Shown here one piece after another: positions 1 through 9,576 of a stretch of 64,000 nt of DNA. The notes beneath the pieces are model-generated. The model ran no database searches. It saw nothing but the letters and a program-made list of their open reading frames with translations, and was not told the origin of the DNA. Position numbers and translations under genes: made by a program. Origin of the DNA: Corylus avellana. Its lineage: Eukaryota; Streptophyta; Magnoliopsida; Fagales; Betulaceae. Each line of letters begins with the position of its first letter. The first letter of the stretch is position 1. Location of the stretch: the NCBI RefSeq assembly GCF_901000735.1, contig NC_081542.1:41378375-41442374 (forward strand), given 5' to 3'.

Positions 1-185
1 TATTACATTAGAAGACAATTTTTGTAGCATTTGCAGTTTGGAAGAAAGGATTTCAAAAGTCATTTCTGTCGAGCCCGTTGTTGATGTACAATATTGTATG
101 AACAAATCAAATAGCAATTGCATTACTCTTTCTTGGGCAATTAATGCACAAATCCAATTCAGATGTATTGACTTGCTCATATGAA
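1..185 (+). other. open frame left of the CACTA element, unknown
   Basis: A plus-strand frame stays open from the window edge to a TGA near 178, just before the CACTA terminus. It is cysteine-rich but I do not recognise it. It could be an exon of a gene lying mostly outside the window, possibly the missing 5' half of the WDR91-like gene, or chance. The open length is too short to decide. Confidence 0.15.
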
Positions 186-199
186 CACTACAAGAAATT

Positions 200-870
200 A
201 GGTTTTTAGGGGCGACTCAAAGTCGCCCCTAAAGGTCCTAAAGTGGACGCTGTTGCCAACAGCGTCGACTTTTCGACCCTAAAGGTGTCGACGCTAATAG
301 TCCGACCCTAATGATCAAATGTCTGATTATCAGGGTCCACTTAAAAGTCGACCCTAATGATCACTTTTAGCGTCCACTTTATCGACCCTAAAAGTCGCAA
401 TGTTTTGACCCTAAAGATAATGTAAACGGAAGCAAAAATCGACCCTAATAGTCAAGCATTAGCGTCCACTTTTAGTTAACCATTAGGGTCCACTTTGTCG
501 ACCCTAATGGTCCTTTAAAAATAATAATAATAATAACTATCAGCGTCCAAACCAAAGTGGACGCTAATAGTTAACCATTAGCGTCCACAAAGTCGACCCT
601 AATGGTCCTAAAAAATTAAAAAAAAAAATTAACTATCAGCGTCCACTTAGAGTCGACCCTAATAATCACTTTTAGCGTCCACTTTATCGACTCTAAAAGG
701 CGCAATGTTTTGACCCTAAAGATGATGGAAGTAGTCGACGCTTAGTCAACCATTAGCGTCCACAAAGTGGACGCTAATGGTCCAAAAAATTTTTAAAAAA
801 TTGACTATCAGCGTCCAAATTAAAGTGGACGCTGATAGTTAACCATTAGGGTCCACTTCTAATGGTCCTA
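200..870. repeat. 5' subterminal repeat array of the CACTA element
   Basis: Many direct and inverted copies of GTCGACCCTAAT and AGCGTCCACTTT-like units, often arranged as short palindromes such as AAAGTGGACGCT facing AGCGTCCACTTT. The same vocabulary recurs at the other end of the element. Confidence 0.75.
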
Positions 871-899
871 AAAAAAATAAAAAAAAAATAAAAAAAAAA

Positions 900-1165
900 A
901 ATCTGCGATCGATCGCACTCCAAGTGCGATCGATCGCAACGTCAGTAGGTTTTCGATCTCAAAATGTAGAAAACCTACTGACGTTACGATCGATCGCACT
1001 TGGAGTGCGATCAATCGCAACGTCAGTAGGTTTTCGATCTCAAAATGTAGAAAACCTACTGACGTTGCGATCGATCGCACTTGGAGTGCGATCGATCGCA
1101 ACGTCAGTAGATTTTCTACATTTTGAGATCAATCGCACTGGAGTGCGATCGATCTCAAAATCTCT
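900..1165. repeat. tandem palindromic array built on GCGATCGATCGC
   Basis: About six copies of a GCGATCGATCGCA-type palindrome alternate with a module reading CAGTAGGTTTTC and its inverse GAAAACCTACTG. The whole is a nest of inverted repeats. It has no CACTA vocabulary, so it may be a nested insertion or a promoter piece of another element. A similar palindrome appears at the far right of the window. Confidence 0.6.
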
Positions 1166-1414
1166 CAGATTTAGAAAAATCCCTGGACCAATACTACCGG
1201 AGCATATCTTTATCAATGTACACTGTCAAGGTCATGATCCAAGTTGGGCCGAGAATACTGAAGCCAAAAATAAGGGAATAAATCAAACATATCAAAATTT
1301 CTCGATAATAACATGATGCCAAATGCGTGTGTTTAGTGGTGATGTTTCAATCCAGAATTGCTACTCAGCTAAAAAAGCCATGGAATCATACTTTATGATA
1401 AAATAACCAACACC

Positions 1415-1560
1415 AACACCAGCAAAAGCCCAAGTAAATTGATATTCAACATTCCTAAAAGAACAAGCAATGGTAAACTCCGCACACACTCCACTTTTTC
1501 CACCACCCTTGTATCCCATAAAAGCGGAATCCCACCCGAAGCCCCTTCTAGAGTCTAGAC
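1415..1560 (-). pseudogene. LINE endonuclease fragment (L1-type)
   Basis: Read on the minus strand, two adjoining frames give a stretch resembling the endonuclease part of plant L1 elements: a GGIPLLWDTRVVEK-like run, then after a frameshift ACSFRNVEYQFTWAFAGV. Family recognition is from memory of these motifs. The piece is short, broken and lies inside the CACTA element. Confidence 0.5.
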
Positions 1561-1689
1561 ATCGTCAATCCTCAAGTTGGCAGCCCCACCCTGGATGATC
1601 TATAGAATTCCATTGACCCCTCTACTAGAAGCAGAGCTTCCATGGTCTCCAGCAGCCATTTCACACTAACACAACCTAGAGAAATAGAA

Positions 1690-2247
1690 AACAGTGACAT
1701 GCATTCTTTGCTTGGTCGGCCACTTTAGGGAAGATCCTCACTATGGACGACTTAAGGAAATGACATTTAATAGTAGTAGGTTAGTTGCATGTGCAGGAAG
1801 AGTAAGGAATTAGTAGGACACCTTCTACTCCACTGCGAGATTGCTTATGCCTTACGGAGTCCTATTTTTGACCTCTATGGATTACAGTGGGTCATGTCGT
1901 GGAGAGGAGTGGATCTCTTTGCATGTTGGAGAGGGCAAACTGGTTCTTCTCAAAATGTAGCAGTATGAAAGATAATCCTGTCTTCCTTGATGTGGTATAT
2001 CTAGAGAGAAAGAAATGATTGTAGCTTTGATGATTGAGAGAGAACGGTGGTGGATCTAAAGGTCTTCTTCAAAATCCTATACCAATGGAAAACTGCCTAT
2101 GATTGTCTTTGTATTACTAGATATCATGATTTTCTTTATCTTTTTTCTTGCTCTGATTAGATGATTCTCTTGTATACTTCTTATGTACTTGGATTGCGCC
2201 TTTCGCTTTTAATAAAATTTCGATTAATTTGAAAAAAAAAAAAAAAC
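1690..2247 (+). mobile_element. 5'-truncated LINE, 3' end with poly(A)
   Basis: The plus strand carries the end of a plant L1 second ORF. There is a zf-RVT-like region with HCEIAYALRSPIFDLYG at about 1840-1885, then a WYIWRERND motif near 1990-2020 that is very typical of plant LINE C-termini. Several frames and stops must be joined, so it is dead. A 3' UTR and a 15-17 base A-run at 2231-2247 end it. It is nested in the CACTA element. Confidence 0.75.
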
Positions 2248-2374
2248 CCTTTAATGGGAAACTATTTACTTGATGCTATTGACTCAGTAACATCGTTCTT
2301 AAAATACACACTATTAGAAGCTTATTATACAGGCCAAGAAAAAGAAAACATCTACAACCCCATAAATGCAATAC

Positions 2375-4180
2375 CTTTGAAGAATCTTTAAGATGTGCCT
2401 TTAGACTCATAACTTGAGGCACAATTACATGAATCAAAGGCATCTGTACAGCAACACCACCAGAGCTTCCTCTTGCTGAGTAATGTATTAATTCAGAGAT
2501 GACTGCAAAAAAGAAAGGGGATAATGAAAACAATCTAATCGATATTAAAGAGATAAACTATTTTAAGTTATAAATCCAAAACAATAAAGGAACTTTTCAA
2601 ATACAGTTCACGAAAATATTGGCTTTTCCCAACTATTATACCATTTACAGATGCCTCCGAAATAAACTCAGCATTCAAGCTTGAAAGAGCTGTGTGCACC
2701 AAGGGTTGAGAAGCAAGCACAGACCCAGGGATCCTGAAACCAACACAAGATTACTTGACATGTCATCTACAAGCTCAGGAAAATTCACAAGCTACATATG
2801 AATGGCACACCAAGGACATCTCTATTTGCCATGCAGAGGCATTCTTAGTCTAGTAAGGTAAATGATGCTTAATATCATGATACACAAATGCAAGTGTGCA
2901 ACATATATAAATGCATAAATATACATAACATATGTATCTATTGGACTCAAATCAACAAAGCCTTTTGCCCAACTATTTCAAGAAGGCAAAAAGAAATTTT
3001 TATGATTATCAGTCCATGCTCACCATCAACCCATTTCCTTTAGCTGTCTTCTCAAGTCTACCCTTGGCACTCACAATTCTCTTACATTTTTTTTTTTATA
3101 AGTAATCGAGATTCATTAAGAGCGTAAGACGGCCCTAAGTACACCCCCTTACATTCTCTAACAAGAAATTGAAAAATTAACTTGAAGACAAGACCCCAAC
3201 TACTCAATTCCCCATCCAATTTCCAATCAGTAAAAGCCACAAAATCCCAAACTCTATGCTTTTTTCTATCACTTAATACATAATCCACAGTCCAACTCTC
3301 CAACCCACCACATCTCTTTGTAAAGTAATGATTAAGCTCTCTTACAAAGCCAATATCAGAAGACCCAAAGGATAAGGAAACTTCCAATCAACTACAAGGG
3401 GACTGGGTCCCACTTCAAAAATTATATCAACTACAATGGAGCAGCGGTCTGAAGTTGTTTGAGGAAAGCACTTGTATGAAATGAAAGAAACTTTTCTCTT
3501 GTCTATCACACCTTTAAATAGACTCCAGTCTATTAAACACTACACTTTCCTGAAAATGCAGTCAATTTAGCTATGCTTTCCTAGGTGGAGGATCTGAATT
3601 TGTAAAACCACCCCAGAGCTCCAATAATTGCAAACCACAACTCTTGGGAAAATCTTATAACGTAATTGTATCCACCCATGCACCAGTTATAATGAAAGAA
3701 TAACAAAATATTTCAGGCCAAAACCTCCTTTAGATTTGAGGGGTATGAGCCACTGATTGATATTTACCAGACTACATAACTTGCAAAAAGTACTCCCCTC
3801 TCTGTATAAGAAACAAAATGTTTGTAACAAACTCTTAAATATAAGTATGTACAAGATTCAAAGAAAAGGAAATGCATACCCATGCTTCAGTCGAAGCCAA
3901 GATGCAAATGCCTCAAGAACCTGACAATCAATTACATTGAAATGATCCAAAGCCACTTAGTAAAAAATAAAAATCCGGCATCTATTATGTCCCAAATACC
4001 AACATAGACTAAATAATTAAAAAGTTTCTGACAAGGTAAAAGCTCCCACCTGCTCCTTGAGTTCATTAATACTCAAACAAGCTGTCAAGATACTTAAAGC
4101 AACCTCCATTTGAGAAGTGAGCTCTTTTTCAAATTGCCGGCGCCTTTCCGGACGAGCTGCTATCTTGTAGTTATATACTT
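2375..4180 (-). pseudogene. MOS14 / transportin-3-like gene fragment (four exons with introns)
   Basis: Four minus-strand segments match consecutive parts of the plant importin-beta protein MOS14 (transportin-3 family, nuclear import of SR splicing factors): about 4051-4180 (KIAARPERRRQFEKEL... to NELKEQ), 3880-3921 (VLEAFASWLRLKHG), about 2639-2735 (IPGSVLASQPLVHTAL... to SEASVN) and 2375-2502 (VISELIHYSARG... to LKDSSK). They are in the right order, with GT/AG-type boundaries and introns retained, so the capture was at DNA level. Both ends of the protein are missing, so this is an internal fragment of a much longer HEAT-repeat protein. Its 5' side abuts an ALG8-like exon within about 50 bp. 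It lies inside the CACTA element, antisense to the element as drawn. Confidence 0.8.
3085..3390 (-). repeat. probable retroelement 3' end (minus strand)
   Basis: A T-run at 3087-3098 is followed by a sequence whose reverse complement ends ATTACTTATAAAAA, and the minus frame ends in NESRLLIKKK. The same 3' tail type occurs in the tiny insertion at 9791-9816. It interrupts an intron of the MOS14-like fragment. Family not named. Confidence 0.35.
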
Positions 4181-4224
4181 CCTGATTGCAAGAACAAAAC
4201 AGGTAGAGAATCCATAAATCCACC

Positions 4225-4515
4225 CATCAAGTCTCTCCCTTCCTCCAAATATGAAAGCGACATCAGCAAGAGCCCCAACAGAAACCCATTGTACTGGAAA
4301 TGCATATGGTCCACAATCACAAGCATCGGGGACCAAATGATCAATACCCAGATCGAAATTCGCCTCCTTGAATCCAAATCCTTGGTCAATCTATAAACCT
4401 CATATAACAAGCACAAATCAGACAAGATCACAGTGATTCTTTGGAACAAAACCACAGTGTCGGAGCTATAGTTGAGGCCCTCTTGGAGATGAACGATTTG
4501 GGTGTCGATGAGGAG
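4225..4515 (-). pseudogene. ALG8-like glucosyltransferase exon fragment
   Basis: The minus frame contains about 94 residues, from IVHLQEGLNYSSDTV to EEGRDLMGGF, including the very characteristic VDHMHFQYNGFLLG motif of the ALG6/ALG8 family. ALG8 adds the second glucose to the dolichol-linked N-glycan precursor in the ER membrane. The match to the plant ALG8 loop and transmembrane region is strong. Both the N-terminal part and everything after GGF are missing. After GGF the sequence changes abruptly to the end of a MOS14-like intron, which marks a capture junction near 4222-4228. Confidence 0.8.
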
Positions 4516-4919
4516 GATGGGATGAGGAGGAGCTTTACGCAGGCTGCTACCCCGAAGAACCATAAAAGCTCTGACATAGATGCAGGTTTGTGAAAACCCC
4601 AGGAACTCTGCGTTTAACGAAGCCAAGTAGCCAAGTTTCATTCAAGCATCCCATCCATCAAACACCTTGAGAGCGTGCGAAAAGTTGCAGCTCCATGTCT
4701 CTTAACCGTGCGGGTCACTGGGCGCCGAAGTGAGAGAGAGGTGAGCAGCAGGAGAGAGATCGAGTGAGAGGGGGTGTTTTTGAGGGAGTGAGATCGAGAG
4801 TGAGAGTGATGAGGGCGGTTAGCGAGGGAAACACAAGTTTCGTGCGAAATATCTAGCGCGAAATAATCCCGGCAAAAATTTTCCCTAAAACAGGGTGGTT
4901 CTACCACTTTCCTCAATTA

Positions 4920-4922
4920 ATT

Positions 4923-4972
<50 letters not shown>

Positions 4973-6805
4973 TGATGATTAAGAGAAAATTTATAATTTT
5001 ATAAAAGTTTTGAGGGTATAAAAGACATTTTATCATTTTTAGATGTTCAATTGAACCTAGGGGCGTAAGTGAAGTAATACAATTCGACAGCTCGCTTGAT
5101 ACCCGCTCGATTAAGCTCGATCTGAACTCGAGCTCGACACGGTACAAGCCCGCTCGTTACTGTTGAAACCCGCGCGATTAATTAGTGATACACGGCTCGC
5201 TTGACTCGTTTAAGACTCGAACCGACTCGTTAACTCGTTCATATATATATATATATATATATAAATAGTATATGTTATATGAATAATTTAATATTTATGT
5301 GTATGTATTAGTTGACATACTAACTAGTTAGTTCATAAATTAACATATTATTTAGTTAATTAATATATATTAAGTAAATATAATTAAGTAAATGTTACTC
5401 AATACTTCTATGTATATTACTTATTTTATTATACATGTGTGTGTTATATATTAGCATTGACATACTAACTAGTAACTAGTTAGTTAATAAACTAACATAT
5501 TAACTAAGTTAATAGATATTAAATTACTAACTTACTATAATTAACTATAGGTTATTTTGACAAACAAAAAAATTATATGTTACTTAATATTTCTATGAAT
5601 ATATAATATACATACTTGTTAGTTACTATATACTAACTTAGTATTACTATTAAGTTAAGTGGTAGATCACATGATCTAAAGATTATTTGAATTGTAATTA
5701 GAAAGAAAAAAAAAATGTAAAATATTATACCATATGATCATATATATCACAAATTAAGTGATTAATATTAGAATCAACAATGTGTTTGTTTAGAGATATA
5801 TGATGTTGTTATGTTTAGAGTATTATGTTGTAGATATCATTATAAGTTAGATGTTACATCATATGGTCTACTATTATAATTTATATGATTATATAAAATG
5901 ATCAATTGATGATTAAATCATATGATTATATAATAACAAAATATACATATATAATATGACATAAGTCAGAAGTATACAAACTCATACAAATACAACAATT
6001 AAGTACCCAGAGACTTAATAACTAGTTACTTAATAAGCTAACATATTAACTAAGTTAATATATTAAATTACTAACCTAGTATAATTTACTATAGGTTATT
6101 TTGACAAAAACAAATTATATGTTACTTAATATATATATATTATACATACTTGTTCGTTAATATATACTAACTTAGTATTACTAAGTAAGTTAACTATTTT
6201 CAAAAAACAATGATATGATGATATGTATTATCATTCTAATTACATTAGATCATACTTAATTAGTTAATTAAGTATGATCTAGTGTAATTAGAATGATAAT
6301 ACACATATATGGACATGATCTAATAATGTTTGTTTTTTTTTCTTTTTAAGAAAGCTTTGTCCTATTCTTCATGAATTAAGTCTCATAATATTTAAGTATA
6401 ATGTATTATCACTATAATTTATATGATTATATGACATGATCAACTGATTATTAAATCATGTGATTATATAATAAAAAATTATACATATATAATATGATAT
6501 AAATATACAAATACATATTAATACAATAATTAAATATCTAGAGACTTAGTTTCAATGTATGTTATAAGTCAATCTATGTTATACATTACTTTTCAAAAAA
6601 AAAAAAAAAAAAGAGTCCATCTATGTTATAAATTTTAATTACACATATGTAATAACAAAAAAAATTATTCTATTTTTTAACCATTTTTTTAACCTTGAGG
6701 TTCTTAATATTCATTTTGGTCATTTTTTTAAACCATTTTGTAAACAATTTTTTAAACTATTTCTTAGTTTACTTTGCTTTTTATTTTTTAATTTTATTTT
6801 TCTAT
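4920..6805. other. AT-rich filler of the CACTA element, no gene seen
   Basis: Contains a (TA)n tract at about 4927-4961, a GCTCGA-rich MITE-like stretch at 5085-5240, a second (TA)n near 5240-5262, and long AT-rich sequence with repeated TTAACTAAGTTAATA-type words. No coding frame is convincing. Confidence 0.6.
6225..6302. repeat. near-perfect 78-bp hairpin
   Basis: Arms of about 38 bp (6225-6262 and 6265-6302) are almost perfectly complementary with a two-base loop; one mismatch pair is visible by eye. It sits in the AT-rich interior of the CACTA element. Confidence 0.8.
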
Positions 6806-8390
6806 GTACTCTTTAGGGTCGACTTTCAAAGTCGACCCTAATAATGGGTCTTTAGCGTCCACTTTTAGTGGACGCTATTGGTCATCAATTTTATTTTTTT
6901 ATTTTTTATTTTTAATTTTTCTATGTACTCTTTAGGGGCGATAAAGTCGCCCCTAATAGTTAAGCATTAGGGTCGACTTTCAAAGTCGACCCTAATAATG
7001 GGTCTTTAGCGTCCACTTTTAGTGGACGCTATTGGTCATCAATTTTATTTTTTTATTTATATTTTTAATTTTTCTATGTACTCTTTAGGGGCGATAAAGT
7101 CGCCCCTAATAGTTAAGCATTAGGGTCGACTTTAAAAGTCGACCCTAATGATGGGTCTTTAGCGTCCACTTTTAGTGGACGCTATTGGTCATCAATTTAT
7201 TTTTTTATTTTTTTTTTTAATTTTTTTTACCAACTCTTTAGGGGCGATAAAGTCGCCCCTAATAGTTAAGCATTAGGGTCGACTTTAAAAGTCGACCCTA
7301 ATGATGGGTCTTTAGCGTCCACTTTTAGTGGACGCTATTGGTCATCAATTTATTTATTTATTTATTTTTTAATTTTTTTTACCTACTCTTTAGGGGCGAT
7401 AAAGTCGCCCCTAATAGTTAAGCATTAGGGTCGACTTTAAAAGTCGACCCTAATGATGGGTCTTTAGCGTCCACTAAAAGTGGACGCTATTGGTCATCAA
7501 TTTATTTATTTATTTTTTTTAAATTTTTTTTACCTACTCTTTAGGGGCGATAAAGTCGCCCCTAATAGTTAAGCATTAGGGTCGACTTTCAAAGTCGACC
7601 TTAGCGTCCACTTTTAGTGGACGCTATTGGTCATCAATTTATTTATTTATTTTTTTTACCTACTCTTTAAGGGCGATAAAGTCGCCCCTAATAGTTAAGC
7701 ATTAGGGTCGACTTTCAAAGTCGACCCTAATGATGGGTCTTTAGCGTCCACTTTTAGTGGACGCTATTGGTCATCAATTTATTTTTTTATTTTTTTTTAA
7801 GTTTTTTTTACCTACTCTTTAGGGGCGATAAAGTCGCCCCTAATAGTTATGCATTAGGGTCGACTTTGAAAGTCGACCCTAATGATGGGTCTTTAGCGTC
7901 CACTAAAAGTGGACGCTATTGCTCATCAATTTTAATTTTTAATTTTTTTTTAATTTTTTCTACGTACCCTTTAGGGTGGACTACTTCAGTATTAGGGTCG
8001 ACTTTGAGAGTCGACCCTATTGATCTTTTTTTTTTTTTAATTTTATTTTATTTTATTTTTTAATTTTTAGCTTTTAGCGTCCACTTAAGTGGACGCTATT
8101 GGTGTACTATCAGGGTCGACTAATTTGGACGCTAAAAGTTTTTTTTTGGCCCCTTAAATTTTTCGCGCCCCTTTAATAATTCCCGCGTGTATATTAGGGT
8201 CGACTTATTAGCGTCCACTGTAAAGTGGACGCTAATAGTCACCCTTTCGACCCATTATTAGCGTCCACTTTTATGTGGACGCTAATAAGTAACTATTAGG
8301 GGCGACTTTTAAAAGTTGCCCCTAATAGTTGAGTATTAGGGGCGACTTTATAGTCGCCCCTAATAAGTCGCCCCTGATGAGTCAGTTTCT
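6804..8390. repeat. 3' subterminal tandem array, about 150-bp units
   Basis: About nine units start near 6804, 6924, 7076, 7229, 7381, 7530, 7660, 7810 and 7960. A full unit holds three successive palindromes: a GGGGCGATAAAGTCGCCCC type, a GGTCGACTTTAAAAGTCGACC type, and an AGCGTCCACTTTTAGTGGACGCT type (split here as AGCGTCCAC...GTGGACGCT), followed by a T-rich spacer. The last 300 bp are more degenerate and end at the element terminus. Confidence 0.85.
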
Positions 8391-8399
8391 TGTAGTATA

Positions 8400-9576
8400 T
8401 ATATATATAGACCACTCAACCTCTTATGATATAAATCTTAAGCGATTCTTAGAGGCCCATTTCTTTCATTCGCAAATTCTAAATAAGTCCTTCTACACAA
8501 ATTTTGGCATTTTTTTTTCGAAAGGATCCTTTGCTGTAAGGGCTTGATGGGCCACAAAGTGGGCTTTGGTTAATACGACAAGTTGGGAAGGCTGTGCTAA
8601 TCTCTAACTCTGGGCTTGAATTAGTTTTATGAATGAAAATGTTGTTCAGCCAGTACCATTTACCCCTTTAGTGGCTTAGCTAGCTAACTCTGTGTGTATG
8701 GGATTAGTAGTCCCATGAGAATAGACTATTCTCAGAAATAGAGTGTTATCAAACAAATAACTAGCTATACCTAGTATTAGCTAGTCCAATCTAAAGGTCT
8801 AATTAATGTGGAAGATGGTGGAACAGGAGACACTAGTCAAATTTGGCAAGATGGCACCTGTTCTGTTATATTGCTTTTCTGTACAATTACTGTTCCATAA
8901 ATTGAAGATGGTAAACAAGCCATGGATGTTTTGTATGAAAATGATAATACCATTGACATTCATTATGCGTGACATGTTGGGATTCCAAGAAGTGCCATGT
9001 TTATAAGATAGGTGTGCCAAAGAAGAAGATATTGAAGTGCATTAGTGAAATGATATGACAAATGATGTCAGAAACCTGTAAATTTAAAACAATCTAGTAG
9101 TTCATCAGTGGAAAATAAGGACAGATCATATCAGAAATTTGTGAATTTGAAGAAAAGTGTAGAAGCTAGTCAATATTTAATTCTTAATTACATGTGTTTT
9201 TGTGTTGAAAAATTAAAAGCAGACCCATTGTCTGACCTATAATATCTAGAGAGTGTGGTGATAATAGTGGCAAGATGTGGCAATGTATGTAAATGTGTTT
9301 TTGTGTTGAAAAATAAAAATATGAATTAATGTAGATGTAATCTCCAGGAAGATTTATAGAGTTGACTGAACTTGTTACAGAGGCCATATATAATAGGAAA
9401 TAGTGTTTGTTTTGATATGAGGAAACAGTCGACTTAATTTTTCAACTGTACACTTTTGCAGGTCGTATTTTTAAACTAGTTTCTGATTTTCTGTTTGTTA
9501 TTTCAATTGGTCAATTGGTTGTGACTATATTTATGAATTCCGTGCTGTTTAAGTAATTAGTAAATTTGTTTTGGCA
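8400..9576 (+). other. spacer before WDR91-like exons; partial PIF-type MITE
   Basis: 8655-8800 matches the right part of the MITE at 39030-39958 (shared GGATTAGTAG, TAGCTATACCTAGT and TAGCTAGTC words). The rest may be intron of the WDR91-like gene. I see no upstream WDR91 exon here, and the short open frames at 8806-9006 are not recognisable. Confidence 0.4.

Larger units (their letters stand above)
186..8397. mobile_element. CACTA (En/Spm) transposon carrying captured gene fragments
   Basis: The left end reads CACTACAAGAAA at 186-197. The right end at 8386-8397 is the inverse complement except for the outermost base (TAGTA instead of TAGTG). Both ends are followed inward by dense repeats of GTCGACCCTAAT and AGCGTCCACTTT blocks (about 200-870 and 6810-8390), as expected of CACTA subterminal repeats bound by the element's own protein. 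No second CACTA-type end lies between, so I read it as a single 8.2 kb element. No transposase is visible inside, so it is non-autonomous. Contents are LINE pieces, antisense exons of an ALG8-like and a MOS14-like gene, and an AT-rich filler. A 3-bp target duplication is not evident (GAA against TAT). An alternative is two neighbouring elements that have each lost one end. Confidence 0.7.

Noticed and set aside
186..870. CRISPR-like or satellite array at the left end
   Set aside because: Repeats are inverted and irregular, not direct repeats with unique spacers; they match the other end of a CACTA element in a plant genome.
924..1316. 130-codon plus-strand and 77-codon minus-strand open frames over the GATC repeats
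   Set aside because: Both are translations of the palindromic array in opposite directions; the repeats explain the openness.
4638..4916. 92-codon minus frame upstream of the ALG8-like exon as its N-terminus
   Set aside because: Low-complexity Ser/Leu/His content with no resemblance to ALG8; it does not join the exon in frame.
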